From: Echinometra lucunter
Lineage: Eukaryota > Echinodermata > Echinoidea > Camarodonta > Echinometridae
DNA length: 64,000 nt
Direction: 5' to 3'
NCBI GenBank assembly: GCA_029962745.1
Contig: CM057162.1
Span: forward strand, 21,851,932 to 21,915,931
A program made the translations under genes and the position numbers. Of this stretch, positions 57,386-64,000 are shown piece after piece. Below the pieces are notes generated by a model, which saw nothing but the letters and a program-made list of their open reading frames with translations, did not search any database and had not been told where the DNA came from. Positions within the stretch are counted from its first letter, which is position 1, and every line of letters starts with the position of its first letter.

Positions 57386-57733
57386 CATGAACAATGACAT
57401 CAGTATGATTGCGAAAAACACGGCCTGTTGAGAAGTCGGATACTTCACAAGTGTATCTTCCTTCATCGTGGACCTGAACATCGTGTATGATGAGAGAATA
57501 ATCATCAGTGATGTTGAAACGTCCGTTCGTAAATCCCGGACCACTTCTCTCGCCTACAAGGTAATGCTGGTCAAGAGTGACAAGAGGCTCCATCGGAGAC
57601 GTATCGCTCTGATACCGCCAGTAGACGGCATACACTGTCGAGTCATAGGCACATGTCAATGTTGCTTCTTTTCCAAACTTGAGAGCGACTGATGGAACAG
57701 TTTGAACTTCTGGAGCGGCTGCATCTGCAACAC
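57386..57733 (-). CDS. V-type immunoglobulin domain exon (gene B)
   Basis: On the - strand, acceptor TTACTGTTTTTAG and donor GTAAGC bound 348 bases (116 codons), phase 1 at both ends. Cys28 (TLTC), Trp39 (VYWRY), Arg72 (GRFNIT) and the D90-E-G-x-Y-x-C96 signature define a V-set domain. Identity with 27202-27552 is highest in STVYAVYWRY, RSGPG, ITDDY and EVSD. The N-terminal strand (ADAAAPEVQTVP) and the region between W39 and RSGPG vary. Glycosylation sites NIT and NHT are present. No signal exon is found upstream on the - strand (57734-64000), so the 5' end lies outside the window or is lost. Confidence 0.85.
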
Positions 57734-58330
57734 CTAAAAACAGTAAATCGTAAAAACAGCGTCATAAATTGCAAATTCTGCAGAGATGAACATCTATCCT
57801 ATACAGCCTTGGGCCCAACGTTATTTGTTTTGCGAGTTACTATACAAAAAGTTCAAGCCTGTGAAAATTATAACTTGTTAAAGCTGTGCTAAACCCCTAA
57901 CATGAATTACAAAATACGAGCAATGATGTTCACTGGTTTTATTTTTTTGTTTGTTTGTTAATGTAAGGACAATATTTTTCGGTAATTTAATTCAATTACC
58001 CCATTAGTGACCTAAGGTACTGGTTGCTGACATATTAAAAAGCCCCCGTGGTTTCCGGGAAAAAAAAAATTATGCGCTTTCTAATTTTGTTCATGTAAGT
58101 TTTGAAAAGTATCATATACAATGTCCATAGAAAAGGATTATTCTTTAAATGCCTTCAAATTTAGATATGAGAAGAAACATCAGCCCGGTCTATACTCTGT
58201 TCATTTACACGTCCTCGTTCGCTTGCAAGAAGACAAAAATGTCTCATACTTTTCAAAAACTCAAAGCATCAATGGCACCTGCTCATAGGTGTTGATTTGT
58301 ACTTGTCATGCTCGTGGTTGGGGGATGATT
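57734..58330. other. No exon recognised (5' side of gene B)
   Basis: AT-rich presumed intron or upstream sequence. No signal-peptide exon similar to 14213-14288 or 19470-19545 is present. Confidence 0.4.
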
Positions 58331-59290
58331 GAATCCAGATACCCTTGACGACAGAGCAAAGCGACCAAGCGGAGGAAGGGTGTAGGCGGTTCAAAAATGA
58401 AGCATCGAATCGAAGGATCACAGAGATAGGGCATTGATAGAACTTTGGGGGGGGGGAGATCTTTATTTGCTGAATGTTTCAAAGCATTTAGTCAAATCTT
58501 CCGTCCCTCCCATACACCACACACGAAATATTGTTTCAAACAATATCGCAAAAATAGATCCTCATTGTTTTAAAGGAATGATTAGGGGCCTCGAAGCCTT
58601 TTTTCTTCTATTTTTCCGAGCGATGAAGTGAGCGAGCCAACAATTTCCACTTCGTACCATGAAAATACACTTAACGCCTTTAAGATATTTCATTTGTGGA
58701 TTTGGCAACCACGCTGCCAAATATGACATTTTAGTAACTCGCTGGTCCAGTTTTGTACTGTCACAAACCACCCTGTTTCTGAATATAACGAGCGAGCGAA
58801 GAGAGCGTGGAAAAACACACTTTTTTATGATAAGGGTATTATTTCATCATCAGAATACACTATAGGCCGATAAAATATCTGTATTACACATTTGGTCATC
58901 TCGCTTTGTTTTCCTTCCCGAAATATCCCGTATCTAAATATTATGCGAGTGAGCACAGCAAGCGAGGAAAAACGTACACTCAAAGATATCTAAATAGTAT
59001 ATACGATCACCTTTATGCCAAATATGACGCTTTTAAACTTCTTGGTTCGTCAGCTGTCATCCAAAACCTTTCTGCTTCTGCGAGGGAGCGAAGCTAGCTT
59101 TTAGAAAGAAAGCTCCTCTTATTTTTTTTTTCTAAAATGTAGAATTACCACCAAATAAACTAGATGGTTTTGATAAATACTATGATATTTGGACATGTTG
59201 CTGAGAGAAGAAGAGTGCTTAATTCCTGTTCGAAAATATCTTGTTTCTAGATTTTATGAGCGAGTGTAGCGACCAAAAATGGATGTTCAA
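58330..59290. repeat. Degenerate tandem array, unit about 130-260 bp
   Basis: GAGCGAGCGAAG-type motifs recur at about 58360, 58617, 58789, 58946, 59080 and 59258. Most are followed by AAAAAC or CACTT and by a stretch with CATTT or ACATTTGG and CTCGC. The units are so diverged that the array must be old. Confidence 0.55.
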
Positions 59291-59429
59291 AATACTGAAA
59301 ACAGTTTCTAGTGTATTGTTGCCCTATTCTCATTTTATCGGCATCTTCCTTTCTCATGTATGGTATGATATTAGCAATACTACTAATACCTCTAGATCAA
59401 GGGCACATAGCAGCGTCAGCCTATGACAT

Positions 59430-60330
59430 CTCGGCTCCGTGAACATAATCCTTCCAAACAAATCTATCTAACATGGCCGTTTTCAATTCTTTGATATGTG
59501 AAAGTCCAGCTTCCTTTTTTTTCGGCGCCGCCCTCTTCTTCTGTGACCTAGTCGGTATACAGTGCAAAGTCCACTGTTTCACTCTCCGCCTGCAAATTCA
59601 CCTTCTTGGGCATGTTGAGGAGAATGAAGTAGTGAACGTCGCGCCACAATTGCTAATTCGCACAGGGGCTGGCTATGTACGTTCACGCACGGTAGGGACA
59701 AAATCACTACATACGTCTAGAACTAGACTATCTTTGACCTTGATTTGGTTTCCAAACAGTAAAGGGGTAGCAGAAAGTTCGGATGTCGCATACAATGACC
59801 AGCTAGTTAAAATCTCTGACGAATTTTTACTGATATTCTTGGGAGACTAGCATACAGGTTCACATTATTTACATAATCATTCCATCTAACACTCAGGGCT
59901 ACCCTCAGCATACGGGTGTATACCCCACCCTGTGCTTCTTTCAGTTTTGATGTTAGTGTCCAAGCCTCAGGTCCATTAAAAACACCGATTCAAATGTTGC
60001 TACAGTTGAATCAGGTGGTGGACTGCGACTTTCAATAAAACATTTGACTTGTGCCATGAGTGAGGCCTGGGCGACCTCTACCTCCCATAGCTCACTGGCG
60101 AGAAGAGAAGCAACCTCGCCCGTACTTTGCTAAGAATGGAATCGTGATCATCAGCAACCGCCCAAATCTGATTTGTAGCACTAGCAATAGGCTATGGGCT
60201 AAGGACAGTATCTCCTTAAAAATTCTTTCTATTTTCTGTCAATTTGCCGTTCGACACCTTCGGCTCCTTCGACTACTTGTAGTTTTATCTAACACTTTAT
60301 GGGTAGAAGACTAGCATAACATAAGCTAAA
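59430..60330 (-). pseudogene. LINE reverse-transcriptase C-terminal remnant
   Basis: On the - strand, after a frameshift, a frame reads GPEAWTLTSKLKEAQGGVYT then RMLRVALSVRWNDYVNNVNL and YASLPRIS. This matches the well-known segment after the RT catalytic core of many LINEs (GAETWTLT..L, Y.RMLR.AL...W.DHV.N..LY..LP..S). Further 3', LDRFVWKDYVHGAE matches the terminal DR..W...V segment. Stops and shifts make it a pseudogene. The catalytic YADD part is not visible. Confidence 0.7.
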
Positions 60331-60529
60331 AAGACAAGATGCAAACCAATTTCCTTCCAAAAGGATAGTATTATAACCGGGAGGGGTTAGAGCGAGAGCT
60401 TTCAATTTTTCTTTTATCCTTCTTTACTCCTTTTCCCATTTTCTTTCCTTCTTTTTCTTTTTAGGGGATTGACAAGGGGCTATGTCATTTTTGACGATGA
60501 ATTGTTGGGTGGGATGGTAGTATCGGCCG

Positions 60530-60592
60530 CCCCCCCCCCCCCTACACCTAAAATATTCGGGGGGATGTACTCTGCAGCCCCCCCCCCCCCGG
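60530..60592. repeat. Poly-C runs
   Basis: Two C runs of 10 or more separated by TACACCTAAAATATTCGGGGGGATG; probably part of an old MITE. Confidence 0.7.
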
Positions 60593-60797
60593 AATCGACA
60601 AACATGTATACTGCAATTTTTATATACTACTAAACAAAGCCTTCCTCAAACTATCTGAAATACTTTCACTTTGTTGTCCGAAGATCAAACAAAATTTATT
60701 TTTTAAAGTTATGGATTGTTTTCGTAGGTCATCAAAAACAGTTCTTCAGATTTCATTGGTGTAATCTGCTCAGTAGCAAGATAAAGGCAAAAACTAA

Positions 60798-61143
60798 TGG
60801 TGCTTTCACGCCAAACGGTACCGTCGGGCCCGACCGGGCCCAGGGACCGACTGGACCATGGTGTGAAGGCATTTGATCTGGCTCAGGGACCGACCAAAAG
60901 ATCGGTCCCTGAGCCTGACCTAAGAGGTGGTTCAGGGCCCGATCTGCGACCGAAGCTATTTCCAAATTTCGCGCGCTTCATGAGGGGGGTAAGTGATTTC
61001 CCTTAGCAGCTGCGGCCGATCGCCCAGGCCGGGCCCAGGGCCTGACCAAATTTGGATGGCGGTGTGAAAGCACTTGCCACCGACGGATTTTGGTCGGGAC
61101 CTGGGCCAGACCTAGGGATCGACGGCAGTGGGAAAGCGGTATT
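60798..61143. mobile_element. GC-rich MITE with long imperfect TIRs
   Basis: GGTGCTTTCACGCCAAACGG at the left mirrors GGCAGTGGGAAAGCGGTATT at the right. Sub-blocks GGGCCCAGGGACCGAC, GGTCCCTGAGCC and GGTCGGGACCTGGGCC repeat in both directions. Much richer in GC than its surroundings. Confidence 0.7.
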
Positions 61144-61149
61144 ATGCTG

Positions 61150-64000
61150 TGTATTCTTTTTCCTCCTTAGGATTAAGTCCAAACAACGTCGACGTTTTCA
61201 CACAGTGCCTGTACACGTGTAAAACCAATGACCAAGTGTTGTGCTGTTATTATTGTGCGGGAAGCAGTCGGCGTGCAGGGGCAGAGTGTAGCCGTTATAT
61301 TGCGTTCCTTTCAGATATTTACGATAAAATTCACCTTAAGTCATGAATGGCATATCACACGATCTTCCTTGAATCTTTTTTTATGCAAGGTGGACAATGC
61401 GAGACTATATTCTTTGGCATACTGGTGGTTGGGGGTGGGGGTTGGAAAGGCTGCTGCCCCCCCCCCCCCATCTGATGCGGCACGGAGCAGGGACAACGCC
61501 CTAAACTTTCGCCTCATTTGCATAATTTTCTCGTATCATTTGCTCCCTGAAGCGTAAGAGGTCGGGATTTCGATGAAAATCAAATTAGACGAACTCCCCA
61601 AGAAAACTTATCATGGTTAACCGCATTAAGCAATTGAATTTTGGTCGATAGGTGAAAGAAGAGCTTTTCCAGTCCCACGTGCTCATTGAAGCGTGAACTT
61701 TCAATTAAATGCCGTGAGATCATTGATACATGTACACCGGTCATATAAACATGCTAGAAATGTTTATCAATAAGATTTTTAGTGCACAAAAATAAGGAAA
61801 TAATTACTGGATAATTTCAAGATGGTGAAGTTTGTTTTTATTATGTGTTCATGTAACCGTGAATTGATAGGTATCAATTGCAAGAGTTGCAAACCCCCCT
61901 TCCAAAACAAGAATTCCTCCGCATTAGATCAAATTCATCGCCAAAAGATGTCAAAACAGCAGTTTTTGCCATTTTCACCTCTTGCTCACTCAGGCATGAA
62001 ATTTGGTGCACAACTCATTTGGCATGTTTGGTAACGAATAAAATTTATGTTGAATGCCTTCAAACGCAGAAAACTTAGAGTACGTTCCGATATCACTGCA
62101 TTAAAGTCATGGCACGATGCTTGTGAACTTCAAAAAGTGACCATTTGGCATATTTGTCGTGTTCACTGAAGCGTGACTGAAGGGTTTGCCCTGCATTTTC
62201 CAGGAAATGTAGCTGAGAAGTGTAGCTATATGATTCTGTATTCAGATTTCATCAAAGGTTCCTGATCGAAAAAATACAGGGATATGTTTTAGGGGCAACT
62301 TTTTTGTTGTTGTTTTGTGTTTATATTGATATCCGATTAATTGATGTGTTTGTGAATGAAATCGCCAATGAAAATTTGGGGGGAAAAGTTAGTTGTGTGT
62401 TCAAAAAAGTGCTGGCGTGTGTGGGTTCGTATAGCTATATTAGCGGATACTGCAGTGATCTTAGAAAAATTCCTGAGGACAATGGTCTTCGAATGTCAAA
62501 CAGTCAAGTTTTGCCTTATTCCGTCAGCCTAATTCCGGGGGTAAGAGAACAATATTTGTCCTCGGGAGTAGAGTGATGTGAAGCTGAGTGTGTGTGTCCG
62601 TGTGAGCTCAAAATGATCAATCTACTTCTTCTCTGTCATTTCTCGGCCGATTTCGATTTTGATTGCACTGACTGATAAAGATAGGTGAGGGCTTCCCAAC
62701 TTCTACACAGAAATTTGAAATTCAGTAATTATGCAAAATTAAAGGAAATCTATTCAAAATGAACGAAAAATTTTACTTCTCTATTTCGCAACAGATTTTG
62801 AGTCTCCTTTTCGGCACATTTGATAATTCCGTGAAGTCCCGGTGAGGTTGTCGTTTACGCTTTCCCTCATAGCTATTTTCAAAAGCATAAATTATATAAT
62901 TTCCCGATTACACTTCTCACAATCTTTGCGATCTGACAACATTACTAGAAGAAGACTTTGTCTTTTCGTTAATGTGACTGTATGCGATAGTTTTCGAATA
63001 GGTATGTTTTATTGGGCGGTGTCCTTGGATAGTCGTTAGTAAATAATATTCCAGGGGCTGTGATGCAAAAGTAGTAACCCAGTTATTTTACTGAGCACCT
63101 CGGAGTAATGAATAAGTGATATTAAATTATGTGTCAAGTGTTTATTCACTATCTAAAGCTTTATCATAAATCAAAGAGAGGAATAAGATAAAGTTATTAT
63201 GATATTGGAACGACTATGACACGTTATTCATTATCATTTATTTAATTCTCCGAGGTGCCTCCGGCTGCCCCGATTCATAAAACCAGTCCCTTTCTTTGCA
63301 TTTCCATTCATCAAGCAGGCTTGCGTAAATATCTATGAGCCGAAGTTCACTAAATATACCCAAGAAACAGTGATAAAAGGAAACTGTGTCACATGAGTAC
63401 TGGATGTGTAAATATCTTCATGTTGTAACTTTAGAAAATGCTGGATTTCAATATTTGCTTATTCTTGCTAATACATGGCTTGATCTTTGGATATGCAAAT
63501 AAATGGTATTTTCTGGACCTTGAAAATCATAACGCACGTTATTAATGCTCATTCAAACCCTAACCCAAAAAACAACAACGAAAAGCATGCAACTAGAGTA
63601 ATAGAGCCATAAAAGGGAGATTAAGAGGTTGGGTGAACAAAAACTGTTATATTTGGAAGAACGTTATGATTTTTTTAATTGATTGTATTCATATAACTTA
63701 CATTTCTTTTACACCAAAATAGAAATTATATATTCGTTTTATATATTTGGAAATTCTTCTTTTTTTTTTACATTATAATATTCTACGAGATTTTTATCAT
63801 TCCACTTACACCCATCCCAGAATAAAACTTCCTGAAGTACAATGTACCCTTACGCAAAATACAGTTTTCAATAATTATTTAGCGACTTTATGTTACATTT
63901 TAGTGCTTTCCAGGATTGTAATCGCTACGTTTATAGACCAATTTCACAACGCAAGAGGGCAGCAGACTGTTCGACACAGTTCGACATACTGGGGTGGGCG
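61150..64000. other. No gene; scattered short repeats
   Basis: Phrases such as GCTCATTGAAGCGTGA (61681), TTCACTGAAGCGTGACTGAA (62163) and GCTCCCTGAAGCGTAAGAGG (61541) recur between 61500 and 62200, suggesting a very old tandem repeat. From 62.6 kb on nothing is recognised; frames are short and lack splice support. Confidence 0.45.

Overview
The window looks like AT-rich, intron-rich nuclear DNA of an animal, most likely a marine invertebrate deuterostome and plausibly an echinoderm. This rests on single-domain immunoglobulin exons in phase 1-1, GT-AG splice sites, tRNA-derived SINEs, decayed LINE fragments, very dense MITE-type transposons and long AT, ATT and CT microsatellites. No species can be named from the sequence alone. 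There is no intact single-exon gene, no RNA gene outside SINEs and no bacterial-style operon. Three runs of exactly 500 N (10020-10519, 23077-23576, 53020-53519) are assembly placeholders of unknown true length.

The main content is a cluster of immunoglobulin-superfamily receptor exons. Going right (+ strand) there is a V-type Ig exon (27202-27552), a second Ig exon with an extra cysteine pair (51643-52026) and a transmembrane exon (52836-52949); the cytoplasmic part would fall in or beyond the third gap. Going left (- strand) there is a paralogous pair: V-type exon (57386-57733) followed by the second Ig exon (56398-56775). The two sets converge. Two further exons on the - strand (14213-14288 and 19470-19545) encode near-identical signal peptides ending in phase 1, the phase in which the V exons begin. 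Together these pieces describe a small family of two-Ig-domain single-pass surface receptors (signal peptide, V, C-like, TM).

The signal-peptide exons lie in a tandem segmental duplication of about 5 kb (10893-15912 and 15913-21139). A third copy in opposite orientation (23577-26940) leads up to the + strand V exon at 27.2 kb. Synteny predicts that the signal exon for that V exon is inside the 23.1-23.6 kb gap, and that a - strand V exon may be hidden in the 10.0-10.5 kb gap. Each copy carries a TIR element of about 2.8-3.0 kb, itself split by a second element with CAGTGTGTC-type ends.

Between the + strand V exon and its putative second Ig exon lies about 24 kb holding an unrelated - strand gene (three coding exons between 38280 and 40975, a likely GC-rich first exon near 45.7 kb) and many transposons. 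The interval is edged by two inverted blocks (about 31.05-31.49 and 45.86-46.10 kb) that share a motif and are rich in TGACTCA-like sites, so the Ig gene may have been split by a large insertion.

The flanks (0-10.5 kb and 58-64 kb) and the rest are repeats: SINEs, LINE remnants, hAT-like and pogo-like MITEs (several with target-site duplications), foldback elements, a 69-bp minisatellite and microsatellites.
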